Source: a virus. From it: 39,679 nucleotides of DNA. The stretch is taken from IMG/VR virus record IMGVR_UViG_3300003631_000006, positions 1 through 39,679 of that record. The stretch is one strand, 5' to 3'. Below, one piece after another: positions 22,351 through 30,162 of this stretch (position 1 is the stretch's first letter; every line of letters begins with the position of its first letter). The notes beneath the pieces were generated by a model. The model did not search any database. It had not been told where the DNA came from and saw only the letters and a list, made by a program, of their open reading frames with translations. The position numbers and the translations under genes were made by a program.

Positions 22351-22884
22351 ATGACTGATTTGCCGCGTGAGGATGAAAAGTTTATAATTCAGAAGACTGT
22401 CGACGGTTTTGAGCCGGAGGAGGTCGAGTATTTGCTTCGTGAGGAGCAGAATAGTCCTATCCGCGCGCAAACTATTGAAGGTTTTTTGGAGCAAGACAGT
22501 GTTCAGGAGCGTCTTGAGGTTGTCCGCAGCGTTCAGGAGAAGAAGGCGGAGATCAGCCGTGAGGATTTGATCCGCGAACTCAGTGAGCAGAAGGATTATA
22601 TTGTTGAGCAGCGGAAGCGTTTGCAGGGATCGAATGATGATATAAGCGATCAGCAGACTAAAAATCTTTTGAAGGCGATTAGGCAGTTGGCGGAGATGAT
22701 TGATGTTTTGCAGCAGAAGGATTCTGAGGGCGGCGGCAATGTTGTCAATATTAATAGGTTGGAGCAGTCGTTTGATGTTACTAACAGTGTCCAGTATTTG
22801 CCGGCTGAGGATAAGCGTTCGGTTGTCGAGCAGTTGCAAGATGATCCTGATGTTGAGGATTTCGTGATTAAGCAGAAACAGTAA
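22351..22884 (+). CDS. Coiled-coil protein, candidate small terminase subunit
   Basis: The protein is 177 residues from ATG 22351, 28 bp after TTTTTAAAGG; the longer in-frame start at 22270 was rejected. The N-terminal third (FIIQKTVDGFEPEEVEYLL, RAQTIEGFLEQD) could be a helical DNA-binding part, followed by a long coiled coil (EKKAEISREDLIRELSEQKD ... AIRQLAEMIDVLQQKD) and a C-terminal acidic tail. Size, layout and position upstream of the large terminase fit a small terminase. No specific motif proves it. Confidence 0.45.
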   Translation: MTDLPREDEKFIIQKTVDGFEPEEVEYLLREEQNSPIRAQTIEGFLEQDSVQERLEVVRSVQEKKAEISREDLIRELSEQKDYIVEQRKRLQGSNDDISDQQTKNLLKAIRQLAEMIDVLQQKDSEGGGNVVNINRLEQSFDVTNSVQYLPAEDKRSVVEQLQDDPDVEDFVIKQKQ

Positions 22885-22916
22885 GGTTTTTAAGGTTTAG
22901 GTTCTGTTGTTTTTGT

Positions 22917-23213
22917 ATGACTGACAAGCTTTTAAATTTGCTAGCGTGTATTGAGGATTCGCTCAGTGTTTACGATTCTAGTGTTTCACCTATGAGCATG
23001 GATGAAAAGTATGACTACATTATAACTGTTGAAAAGAAGAGATGCGTTGAAGGCCGAAGTATTTCCCGGTCGTGGGATTTAAGTGATATACAAGAGTTTA
23101 GCTCGGAGTTTGAGCGCATGGATTTCCGTACGAACGTGAATTTTGGCGGGCCGGACGTGTTTACGGATGATACGATGGTGCGTCATTGGCTTGAGATCAG
23201 GGTGAAAGAATAA
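22917..23213 (+). CDS. Hypothetical protein
   Basis: This 98-residue protein has a leaderless ATG about 28 bp after TTTTTAAGG. It has mixed content (KYDYIITVEKKRCVEGRSIS, FRTNVNFGGPDVF, VRHWLEIRV). The following gene starts directly after its stop. No family is recognised. Confidence 0.55.
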   Translation: MTDKLLNLLACIEDSLSVYDSSVSPMSMDEKYDYIITVEKKRCVEGRSISRSWDLSDIQEFSSEFERMDFRTNVNFGGPDVFTDDTMVRHWLEIRVKE

Positions 23214-23618
23214 ATGGATTATGTCGAATGGCTGGTAAACGAGTATGGTGTCGACTTTGTAAAGCCTGAAGAATTAGAAAACGGTCGAGAGCTTAAACCG
23301 TTGGATTTTGTGCCTATCGAAAGCTTTAAGCATTTGAAGTTGGCGGCGGAGAGGAAGAAGTCGCCTTACGAAAGTGGTGCGCCGAGAGCAGAGAGATTTA
23401 CAGACATTACTTTTGTATCCTGTATTTTTGAAGATGCCACTGAAAATTATAGTTATAAAGGCAGTGTTGTAGCGGTTACACCTTACGTCAGGAAAAACGA
23501 CATGGGTCACGCAGATTTCAAAACGAGATTGACTGAAATCTTCGACGAAGAAGGAGTTGAGGATAAATGGCGTGCGTGGAGGCGTGAAAAAGGTTATGAA
23601 AGCAATAGTGGACAGTAG
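23214..23618 (+). CDS. Hypothetical protein
   Basis: This 134-residue protein starts one base after the preceding stop. Strands ITFVSCIFEDA and YKGSVVAVTPYVR suggest a small alpha/beta fold. Its last 23 bases overlap the XPF-like nuclease gene, so the two are probably translated together. Confidence 0.55.
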   Translation: MDYVEWLVNEYGVDFVKPEELENGRELKPLDFVPIESFKHLKLAAERKKSPYESGAPRAERFTDITFVSCIFEDATENYSYKGSVVAVTPYVRKNDMGHADFKTRLTEIFDEEGVEDKWRAWRREKGYESNSGQ

Positions 23619-24273
23619 GGAGCCAACAGACGTAAAAAGCAGGTTCCACGCCACGGTTACTACCGGTGTTACCATGACTGAGGAGTTGCCGCAGGCGGAT
23701 TTCTACCTTGACGAGTACGATGTGGCGATCGAGCGCAAGGAGGCGTCGGACTTTGCCTCTAGCACTACGGATGGCCGGTTGTCGGAGCAGGCGGATCGAA
23801 TGGTTGCGGAGCATGAGCATGTTTTCGTGATTATTGAGCGGTCGAGCGAGCCGTTGTATGATCTGCCTTATACGAAGGTTTCGGATAATTCTTTGATCGG
23901 TATGCAGACGAGCTTGGCTGTTAAGCGTGGTGTAAGGATTATCTATACTGAGTCGGTTGAGCAGACTGTTTACGCTGTTAAACGCATTTTTGAACGTTTC
24001 TGTGACGGTGAGCATGAGAGGGCTGGAGGCGGCTATGTTAAGACGGCGGATACTGGCGAAGTAGATAATTTGGATGTTCGTATGATCGCTCAGATAGATG
24101 GTATATCTGCGGATAAGGCTAGAACTATTGTTGAGGAGGTTGGAGACTTGAACCGTATTTCTTGGAATGTGTCGGCGGAGCGCGGCGACACTCAAGGTAT
24201 TAAAGACGCTCTTATGCAGGTTAACGGTATCGGCCCGACACTAGCCGGTAGGCTTATAAATGTTTTTTCCTAA
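23596..24273 (+). CDS. XPF/ERCC4-family structure-specific endonuclease
   Basis: The protein is 225 residues from ATG 23596. The ERCC4 nuclease core shows V5-D-S-R8-E9 at the N-terminus and E46-R47-K48 ... D52-F, the ERKxxxD signature. Residues about 160-225 hold two helix-hairpin-helix units (IDGISADKARTIVEEVG and VNGIGPTLAGRLINVF), the usual DNA-binding tail of XPF, Mus81 and Hef. It is close to the short archaeal XPF (nuclease plus HhH) without a helicase domain. It likely cuts flaps, forks or recombination branches during replication or packaging. Confidence 0.85.
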   Translation: MKAIVDSREPTDVKSRFHATVTTGVTMTEELPQADFYLDEYDVAIERKEASDFASSTTDGRLSEQADRMVAEHEHVFVIIERSSEPLYDLPYTKVSDNSLIGMQTSLAVKRGVRIIYTESVEQTVYAVKRIFERFCDGEHERAGGGYVKTADTGEVDNLDVRMIAQIDGISADKARTIVEEVGDLNRISWNVSAERGDTQGIKDALMQVNGIGPTLAGRLINVFS

Positions 24274-24285
24274 TTTTTTCTTCCT

Positions 24286-24375
24286 ATGGAATGTCCTGAC
24301 TGCGGGTCAAACCGGTTTAGAAACGCTGAGGGCTGCAATATTTGCCCGGACTGCGGTTTCAGCAAATGCAAGTAA
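24286..24375 (+). CDS. 29-residue zinc-ribbon microprotein
   Basis: MECPDCGSNRFRNAEG then CNICPDCGFSKCK gives two CPDCG knuckles, a complete small zinc ribbon. TTATAAA at about 24254-24260 is about 28 bp before the ATG, so it has its own leaderless promoter. It is too short for usual ORF cut-offs. Confidence 0.65.
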   Translation: MECPDCGSNRFRNAEGCNICPDCGFSKCK

Positions 24376-24426
24376 AAAGCTCGTTGCTTACTTTTTTATA
24401 CAGGAATCTTCAAATCCTGTACCTGT

Positions 24427-24693
24427 ATGTTAAGCAGAGAGCGCTGGCCTGAAGGCCGCAAACAACAGCTTATACCGTATTACTACGGGCCTTTAAGCAC
24501 TTACGCCGAATGGCACTCGCTGGGTATCGGTTTTTACCACGGGTTCTCCGAGCATAAGCAGATACCGTCAAGTGTTTTCGGAAGTAACAGCGATGTTGCG
24601 AAGGAGCCGCATATGGCGAAAATTGGTTTTCCGCTAGGTGTTGCTGCGAAGTACGCCTTGATTGTATTGGCTTACAAATATGTGGCTGGGTAA
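24427..24693 (+). CDS. Hypothetical protein with hydrophobic C-terminus
   Basis: This 88-residue protein has an aromatic N-terminal half (LIPYYYGPLSTYAEWHSLG) and a C-terminal hydrophobic stretch (IGFPLGVAAKYALIVLAYKYVAG) that could be one membrane helix. A TTTTTTATA box is about 30 bp before the ATG. The inverted repeat ACAGGA/TCCTGT (24400-24420) sits between box and start and may be an operator. Confidence 0.5.
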   Translation: MLSRERWPEGRKQQLIPYYYGPLSTYAEWHSLGIGFYHGFSEHKQIPSSVFGSNSDVAKEPHMAKIGFPLGVAAKYALIVLAYKYVAG

Positions 24694-24729
24694 AGGCTAT
24701 TTTTAAATAGGTTTTCACAAGTAGTGGGT

Positions 24730-26307
24730 ATGCATGATCCAACCTCGGAAGTACGTACATGGCAAGATATTAAAAACAGTTGCGGAGTAGAGGACGAAGA
24801 CCAGCTTAAATACTTGGCTTCTAAAAACTTTGAATTCTTCATAGAACACGTGTTAGGTTTGAACACTGATTCGCCGGTTATCCAAAAGTCGATTGATTTT
24901 CATCAGAACCCGGAGAAGTACAAGGAAACCGATGAGCATATGGACTCTGTTAAAGCAGCGATCATGGCGCCGAGAGGGCATTCTAAGACTTTTTCGTGGA
25001 CGATTGCACCTATTTTATGGGTTTGTTTCAGCGAACACGGCAAGGAGATCATTCTATCCTCTGCTTCGCATACACAGAGTAAAGACATACTTAAAGATAT
25101 TAAAAGAATTATCAAACGTAACGAGATGCTGCAGCATTTAGAGTCTTCGACTGAAAATCTTGAAGAGCTTGATGCCGACATCAGCAGCGAGGAAGGAGCA
25201 TGGAACAAAGAAGAAATAACCACTACTACAGACGTACAAGTCAATATTAAGACGTTCAGCGACAGTATTCGTTCTAGCCACGTTGATTACGTGTTTTTGG
25301 ACGATGTGCTTAGTAATGATATGAAGGTTGAGAAGGAGAAAGAGGTTTTTTACAGTACGTTGACACCGATTGTTGAGAACAGTGGCGGCCTGCTTCAAAT
25401 AGTCGGTACACCGCTTGAGTATAACGACTTGATGATGGAGTTGATGGATAAGGACTCGTTTTATTCTGAGCGTTACCGTGCTTACGACCCTGAGACGAAG
25501 GAGGTTTTGTGGCCGGCGTTGTGGAGTTATGATTCTTTGATGGAGAAGAAGGCGGAGATTGGGCCGGGCAAGTTTGAACGTGAGTACATGACTTCGCCGA
25601 TGTCGATCGATGAACAGTTCTTCTCAAACGAGATGATTGAGTCTTCGCTTGGCTCTGATTGGATGCACAACCCGAACAAGGAGGAGCGAAGCAACTGGAT
25701 GTACGTTCTCGGTGTGGACATCGCCCTCTCTGACAGCAAGGATGCGGACTACACCGTCTTCACCGTTCTAGGGGTAGCCCCGTCTGGGGAGACACACCTT
25801 GTTAATTTGCAGCGTGAGCGAGGTATGTCGCCGACCAGTATTGCGGACAAAATCGATGAGCTTGACGAGTTCTACGGTTTTTCTAAGGGCTTGGTTGAGA
25901 AGAATGCTATCGGCGAAGGTGTTTGGAAGACAATCAAGAATAAGTGCCGTGTGACTGGACGTGTGGAGCCTTTTGATACGACGCGGAAGACCCGGCCGGA
26001 GATTCTCAGCAGTTTGCAGGCTGGTTTGAATCGTGGAGAACTGCTTCTGCATAGTCATGACGCTTTGATGCGTGAGATGCGCGGTTTCCACATGAATAGC
26101 AAGGGTAAGTTGGTAGGCCGCGAGCATGACGACACAGTTATGTCGTTGGCGATTGCTTATCGTTGTGTTGATGGTGGCGGTGTTGATTCGTCGATGAGTA
26201 TTATAGGCGGAGAAGAAAATAAAGGAGGAAATGAAGAGGGCGTGGATGGTATTGTCGGCGGTGATTCTGGTTCTGGCCGGAATGATTTCGACTTAGGAAT
26301 TGTCTAG
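24730..26307 (+). CDS. terL: Terminase large subunit
   Basis: The protein is 525 residues from ATG 24730, which is 28 bp after TTTTTAAATAG; a GTG at 24724 is less likely. It is the packaging motor: A80-P-R-G-H-S-K86-T (Walker A of the terminase type), V188-F-L-D191-D192 (Walker B), then the RNase H-like nuclease with D330 in LGVDIALSD, E390 in VEKNAIGEG and D467-D468 in REHDDTVMS. It cuts and pumps DNA into proheads through the portal. Codons change from A/C-ending to G/T-ending after about 25300. The last bases overlap the convergent reverse gene at 26293. Confidence 0.92.
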   Translation: MHDPTSEVRTWQDIKNSCGVEDEDQLKYLASKNFEFFIEHVLGLNTDSPVIQKSIDFHQNPEKYKETDEHMDSVKAAIMAPRGHSKTFSWTIAPILWVCFSEHGKEIILSSASHTQSKDILKDIKRIIKRNEMLQHLESSTENLEELDADISSEEGAWNKEEITTTTDVQVNIKTFSDSIRSSHVDYVFLDDVLSNDMKVEKEKEVFYSTLTPIVENSGGLLQIVGTPLEYNDLMMELMDKDSFYSERYRAYDPETKEVLWPALWSYDSLMEKKAEIGPGKFEREYMTSPMSIDEQFFSNEMIESSLGSDWMHNPNKEERSNWMYVLGVDIALSDSKDADYTVFTVLGVAPSGETHLVNLQRERGMSPTSIADKIDELDEFYGFSKGLVEKNAIGEGVWKTIKNKCRVTGRVEPFDTTRKTRPEILSSLQAGLNRGELLLHSHDALMREMRGFHMNSKGKLVGREHDDTVMSLAIAYRCVDGGGVDSSMSIIGGEENKGGNEEGVDGIVGGDSGSGRNDFDLGIV

Positions 26308-26733
26308 GTCCTGTTCTTCTTTGAAGTACCGGTTTACGTCCTCGGATTTGACAGATGTGTATGTTCGTTCGCCGTCTTCTTCCTTGTAGTTTAGCTCGGC
26401 CTCTGCTTCTATGACGAGTGTGCGCCGGTTGACAACCTCTACATCTGTTATACGGTCTTCCTTGATACTGTACACCGTGTTGTGGTTTATCGGCCAGCGA
26501 GGACCTCTTACATCATTGTACTTTATATCACCCACCTCTATCTCAGATACTCTTAAACCGGCTCTACGGTATCTAAGACCTTTAGCATAGCCTTCTTTCA
26601 TTATTGTTCTGTCTCTTCCTTTTCTAACTTTTACTTTTACGATGTCGTACTCGCTTTTTTCCTCGATTTTTTCGGTTCCGTAAGTTGTTTCAGGTTCTTG
26701 ATTCTCGTCTTTTTTTGTTGTGAATGGCCACAT
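26293..26733 (-). CDS. Reverse-strand insert gene between terminase and portal, unknown
   Basis: This 146-residue protein starts MWPFTTKKDENQEPET, contains TEKIEEKSE (DNA identical over 28 nt to 12240-12267) and continues as beta-rich strands (YDIVKVKVRKGRDRTI ... DVEVVNRRTLVIEAEAEL). A reverse-strand ACTTAAAGC box lies about 28 bp before its ATG. A single reverse gene with its own promoter inside the packaging genes is the layout of a moron. The C-terminal half may be related to the 11961-12212 product. Confidence 0.65.
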   Translation of the reverse strand: MWPFTTKKDENQEPETTYGTEKIEEKSEYDIVKVKVRKGRDRTIMKEGYAKGLRYRRAGLRVSEIEVGDIKYNDVRGPRWPINHNTVYSIKEDRITDVEVVNRRTLVIEAEAELNYKEEDGERTYTSVKSEDVNRYFKEEQDLDNS

Positions 26734-26760
26734 AACACTGCAATTTATACCGGCAAAGCT

Positions 26761-26791
26761 TTAAGTATGCTTTGGTTTTTTATATAGGGTT
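26761..26791 (+). promoter_or_regulatory. Late-type promoter of the portal gene
   Basis: The 31 bp from TTAAGTATGC to TATATAGGGTT are identical to 34491-34521, before another tail-module gene. The box is about 28 bp before ATG 26809. The TATATAGGGTT core recurs before 29020, 32566 and 37738. Confidence 0.8.
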
Positions 26792-26808
26792 CGGGTTTTA
26801 CGTGTATT

Positions 26809-28287
26809 ATGCCTTGGAACGAAAACGGAGACTACGTATACAACGACCAAATTTCTACTAAACAAGCAGCTGGAACCTTTGACGGTGAATGGGAGCAACC
26901 GCGCAGCCCTGACGCAACCGGTATCGGAATCGCAGCTACAAACTTCAATATTGAGCAAAACCGGGATTACAGCGGAGACCAAGTATTCCGCAGGATAAAG
27001 AACAGCCCGGAGATAGTCTCTGTCATGCAGGCGGTTATCGACGACATAATCGGCAGCGGGGTCAACATGCGTTATGTCGGACGGACATCTGGCGCTGCCA
27101 ATCCGGGTAAAAGAAGCATTGAAGACGCTGAACGATTCTGGCGTGACAATAAAGAAGTCATCGCCAACAGCATCATGGACGCAATGGCTATGGGCGACGG
27201 CTACCTATACAAGAAAGGCCTCGACCAAGAACAAGCTGAGAAAGCGATCAAAAACCATGTGCTAGCAAACCATAATTTCAACGACCAGCGTTATGAAGAG
27301 GTAGCGCGGAAATACTTTGAATCGAAGGCAGCAGACGACATTGAAGGCACGGAGGAATTGCAGATGGTGCCGGCGTCCAGCGTAGAACACGACATCGACG
27401 AGTTCGGAAACGTAGAGCGCTACATCCAAGAGGTTGGCGGACAGGATTACGACTTAGACCCTGAAAAAGTGATTAACCATAGTTACTTGTCTTTGGACGG
27501 TGAGACTTATGGTTTTACGCCTGTGGCTTCGTTGTTTGCCGAGCTTGATATGCTGGCGAATGCTAAAGATTACAACGGTGTCAGGTTTGATAACGCTGCG
27601 GTACCTAACAAACTGTTTAAAATGCCTAATGATGGGCCTAACGGCCAGAACTTTGAAATGGTTAAGCAAACTTTGCAGAAGTACCGTCAGTTGGAGAATA
27701 AGCACCGGGATCTTGTCTTGACTGGTGAGATTGAGGTTGAGGATTTGAATAATGCTACGGACATGGAGTTCCGGGAGCTTGCTCAGTATATTACACGTGT
27801 CATTGTCATGGCTTGGGGTGTACCTCCGAGCCGTGTTGGCGGTGTGATCGGCAGCGATGGTGCTACGGCGTCGGCGATGGCGCAGGAAGGATACAACAAG
27901 CGTATTAAACGTATGCAGGATAAGTACGAAACTATTTTGAACCGGCAATTGTTTGAACCGTTGTTTGATGTTCAGATATGGTTTGATGATCCTGACGTGA
28001 AGTCTGAGATTAGGAAGTCGGAGAGAGATTTGAAGAAGACTGAGGTTGTCAGGCAGCAAATGGCGCTGGGCTTGATGAGTAAGGAAGAGGCCATGCGTTA
28101 TCTCGGTAAACGGCGTGACCAAGTTGCTGATGTTGGTGAGGAAGAGATGCGTGAGACTGCCCGTGATTTGAATGGTTCGGGTGATTTGGGCGGTGATGTT
28201 GCTGAGTCTCAGGCTGAGCAGACTGTTAATGAGCAGATGGAGCCGGATAGGAACGGCGGCAATGATCCGTCCGTGGTCAACCAGTAG
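26809..28287 (+). CDS. Portal protein
   Basis: This 492-residue protein should form the twelve-part ring at the capsid vertex through which DNA passes. Family-typical pieces are KNSPEIVSVMQAVIDDIIGSG near the N-terminus, the mid-protein strands (MVPASSVEHDIDEFGNVERY), and ITRVIVMAWGVPPSRVGG followed by the long helix NKRIKRMQDKYETILNRQL. The C-terminal 60 residues are acidic and Gln-rich. The leaderless ATG follows the late-type promoter. Third-position use shifts from A/C to G/T near 27480, inside the gene. Confidence 0.85.
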   Translation: MPWNENGDYVYNDQISTKQAAGTFDGEWEQPRSPDATGIGIAATNFNIEQNRDYSGDQVFRRIKNSPEIVSVMQAVIDDIIGSGVNMRYVGRTSGAANPGKRSIEDAERFWRDNKEVIANSIMDAMAMGDGYLYKKGLDQEQAEKAIKNHVLANHNFNDQRYEEVARKYFESKAADDIEGTEELQMVPASSVEHDIDEFGNVERYIQEVGGQDYDLDPEKVINHSYLSLDGETYGFTPVASLFAELDMLANAKDYNGVRFDNAAVPNKLFKMPNDGPNGQNFEMVKQTLQKYRQLENKHRDLVLTGEIEVEDLNNATDMEFRELAQYITRVIVMAWGVPPSRVGGVIGSDGATASAMAQEGYNKRIKRMQDKYETILNRQLFEPLFDVQIWFDDPDVKSEIRKSERDLKKTEVVRQQMALGLMSKEEAMRYLGKRRDQVADVGEEEMRETARDLNGSGDLGGDVAESQAEQTVNEQMEPDRNGGNDPSVVNQ

Positions 28288-28302
28288 GCTCTTCTATCTC
28301 TT

Positions 28303-28380
28303 CTATTCTTTCGCCTCTTTTAAGGTGAGATTGAAGCTCCACGGGTTGCCTTCAACAATTATTTTAACTTCCGACTTCAT
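28303..28380 (-). CDS. 25-residue peptide of the reverse insert
   Basis: MKSEVKIIVEGNPWSFNL and a short helix (TLKEAKE). Its ATG overlaps the stop of the 28377 gene (ATGA), so it would be co-translated. It is short and its function is unknown. Confidence 0.35.
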   Translation of the reverse strand: MKSEVKIIVEGNPWSFNLTLKEAKE

Positions 28381-28853
28381 TGTTCTTTCACCTTGAGAGC
28401 GTGCCTATCTTCTGCCTTATCACATGCTACGTGCGGCCCGTCATGTCCTTCCTCAAGACTACAATAACAGCTACCTTCTATATCTATGTCGCACCATTCA
28501 TCCATATCACGGTGATACAGGCATTCGTGCTGACAAGCCGGCGTAGAATGACGCTCTTTTTCTAAGTATGTTTGCAGAATATTTGCATAATTCCTGAGAT
28601 CGCTTAGCGTGTCCGCAATTGTTTCGTCATCCACTGCTGCTTCTTCGTCGAGCAGGTTAAATATTCGCTGCATTTTATCGCTCATGCGGACGGCAATACC
28701 TTTTTCGACGCTTACGAGGCCGGCGTCTTCTACCATTCGGAAGTTTTGGAATGGGTCGCTGCCTTCTGCGTAGTCTTGGTTTTTGGCTTTGACGATTTCG
28801 ATGTCTTCTTCTTGGTGTTGTTCGAGTTTTTGCAGGAATTCGTCTCTATTCAT
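28377..28853 (-). CDS. DUF1599/MazG-like NTP pyrophosphohydrolase fold with Cys/His tail
   Basis: This is a 158-residue protein. Residues about 20-100 (AKNQDYAEGSDPFQNFRMVE, VSVEKGIAVRMSDKMQRIF, LSDLRNYANIL) match the pattern of the all-alpha DUF1599 family (also called nucleotide modification-associated domain 1), which is related to MazG-type pyrophosphohydrolases. It may adjust nucleotide pools or support modified bases. The C-terminus adds a Cys/His cluster (CQHECLYH, WCDID, CYCSLEEGHDGPHVAC) not usual for the family. It is in a reverse insert between portal and protease. Confidence 0.7.
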   Translation of the reverse strand: MNRDEFLQKLEQHQEEDIEIVKAKNQDYAEGSDPFQNFRMVEDAGLVSVEKGIAVRMSDKMQRIFNLLDEEAAVDDETIADTLSDLRNYANILQTYLEKERHSTPACQHECLYHRDMDEWCDIDIEGSCYCSLEEGHDGPHVACDKAEDRHALKVKEQ

Positions 28854-28950
28854 CTATATCACCGGGGTATTCTCGAATGTTCGTTGTGTGTGGCGGTCGT
28901 AATGTATGGTTGTTGTTGCTTCGCTGTTTTCTTGTAGTAGTTTTTTCCAT
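28846..28950 (-). CDS. 34-residue basic peptide heading the reverse insert
   Basis: The ATG at 28950 is about 27 bp after a reverse-strand TTTAAAAC box. The product (MEKTTTRKQRSNNNHTLR ... REYPGDIDE) overlaps the start of the DUF1599-like gene by 8 bp. It is basic, His-rich and probably unstructured. The promoter position supports it as the first gene of the insert. Confidence 0.4.
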   Translation of the reverse strand: MEKTTTRKQRSNNNHTLRPPHTTNIREYPGDIDE

Positions 28951-28988
28951 ACTCGGTTTTTTGTCCGTGAATGTTTTAAACCTTACCT

Positions 28989-29004
28989 TTTTTATATAGG
29001 GTTA
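28989..29004 (+). promoter_or_regulatory. Late-type promoter of the protease gene
   Basis: TTTTATATAGGGTTAA, the same core as the portal promoter, is about 26 bp before ATG 29020. Confidence 0.7.
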
Positions 29005-29019
29005 AACTTTTGTTACTAT

Positions 29020-30162
29020 ATGCCAGCAACAACGCTGCAAGCCAACGAAGAAACCGGCACCGTAACCGCATCCACACAAAAATTCAATATCAAAAGCGGA
29101 GTAACAGCCGACGGCAAAGAAGCCGAATTCGTCGAAGGATTCTTAGCAACCACACATCTCGACAAAGGCAACGACCGGTTTACCGAAGAAGCTTTAAAGC
29201 AGATGGCAGAAGATATTAATTCTAGCGTCGAAGAAGTTGACGCAGTATTCAACAAGGTCGACGAAGAACAAATCGGAAACCTTGACCACAACAACAACCC
29301 TGCAAGCCCTTTCGGCGACACACGTACCGTACCAGCATTTAAACTGGTAGACGCCAAGGTACGGGCGACAGACGACGGAGAAACAGGGCTTTGGATTAAA
29401 GGAGTGCTTAACACTGGTGGAATGCTTGCCGACACAGTATCGGCAGTTAAAAACAGTATTAGAAACGGTTTTCTCAACGCTTTCAGCATCGAATTCGTAC
29501 CGGAGAAGGTTCGGCAGGTACGTGAAGACAACAAAATAGTACGTATAATCGAGAAAGCCGCGGCAAAAGGCGCAGCCCTTACAGGAAGACCTATGAACCC
29601 TGAAGCCGACATGACAGACTCAAGCCTGAAATCGATGGCGGCAGAGTTCGAAGACGAAACTAAAAACGATATTACTATGTCAGAAGACGACGTTGACGCA
29701 TCAGAGTCCGAAGGCAAATCTGAAGACGAAGATGCAAAAGAAGAATCACAGGAAGCTCAGGAACAGGAGCAGCAGGAATCCAAAAACCTTGCTGAAGACG
29801 TTTCCGAGCTTAAATCGACTATTGAAGAAGTAAAGACCAGAAACGACGAGCTTGAAGAAAGAAATAACGAGCTGAAAAACAAGGTTGAAGACCTTAAAGA
29901 ACTTCAGGACATCAAGTCCGAAGTCGACGAGGTCAAACAGCTTCTTGAAGATGTCGAGCTTGAGGACGGCCCTAGAGCCGAACAAGAGCAGAAGCGTTTT
30001 GAAGAAGAGCAGGAGTCAAAAGCTGCTTGGAAGCAAAAGCTTGACAGAATGGACGAGTCCTTCCTTAAAGGGGCTGGCTCCATGAAGTCGAACATTGAAG
30101 CATTCGCAGAAAACCACAACATCGATACAGAGGAGGTGAAAAATTATGTCAACAAAGACTAA
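29020..30162 (+). CDS. Prohead protease fused to scaffold
   Basis: The protein is 380 residues from ATG 29020; the longer in-frame start at 28906 lies upstream of the promoter. Residues about 1-200 match the HK97 U35 prohead protease: FVEGFLATTHLDKGNDRF, H90 in NLDHNNNP and S156 in LNAFSIEF as the probable catalytic His and Ser. Residues about 225-380 are very acidic and coiled-coil (DVSELKSTIEEVKTRNDELE), ending with a basic segment, the layout of a capsid scaffold. It would guide assembly of the capsid protein encoded next, then be cut away. Its last 17 bases overlap the capsid gene, whose ribosome site (GAGGAGGTGA) lies inside it. Confidence 0.85.
   Translation: MPATTLQANEETGTVTASTQKFNIKSGVTADGKEAEFVEGFLATTHLDKGNDRFTEEALKQMAEDINSSVEEVDAVFNKVDEEQIGNLDHNNNPASPFGDTRTVPAFKLVDAKVRATDDGETGLWIKGVLNTGGMLADTVSAVKNSIRNGFLNAFSIEFVPEKVRQVREDNKIVRIIEKAAAKGAALTGRPMNPEADMTDSSLKSMAAEFEDETKNDITMSEDDVDASESEGKSEDEDAKEESQEAQEQEQQESKNLAEDVSELKSTIEEVKTRNDELEERNNELKNKVEDLKELQDIKSEVDEVKQLLEDVELEDGPRAEQEQKRFEEEQESKAAWKQKLDRMDESFLKGAGSMKSNIEAFAENHNIDTEEVKNYVNKD

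Noticed and set aside
22345-22839. 164-codon reverse frame opposite the candidate small terminase
   Set aside because: Leu/Ile-rich low-complexity shadow; the forward gene has a leaderless promoter and coherent coiled coils.
23518-24195. 225-codon reverse frame opposite the XPF-like nuclease
   Set aside because: The forward strand has full ERCC4 and helix-hairpin-helix motifs in this span.
24386-24425. tRNA T-arm-like string (CAGGAATCTTCAAATCCTG)
   Set aside because: The loop would be nine bases, no acceptor or anticodon arm can be drawn with the surrounding sequence, and it lies between a TATA box and an ATG. An operator is more likely.
29016-29717. 233-codon reverse frame opposite the protease
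   Set aside because: Antisense shadow of a gene whose catalytic motifs are clear on the forward strand.
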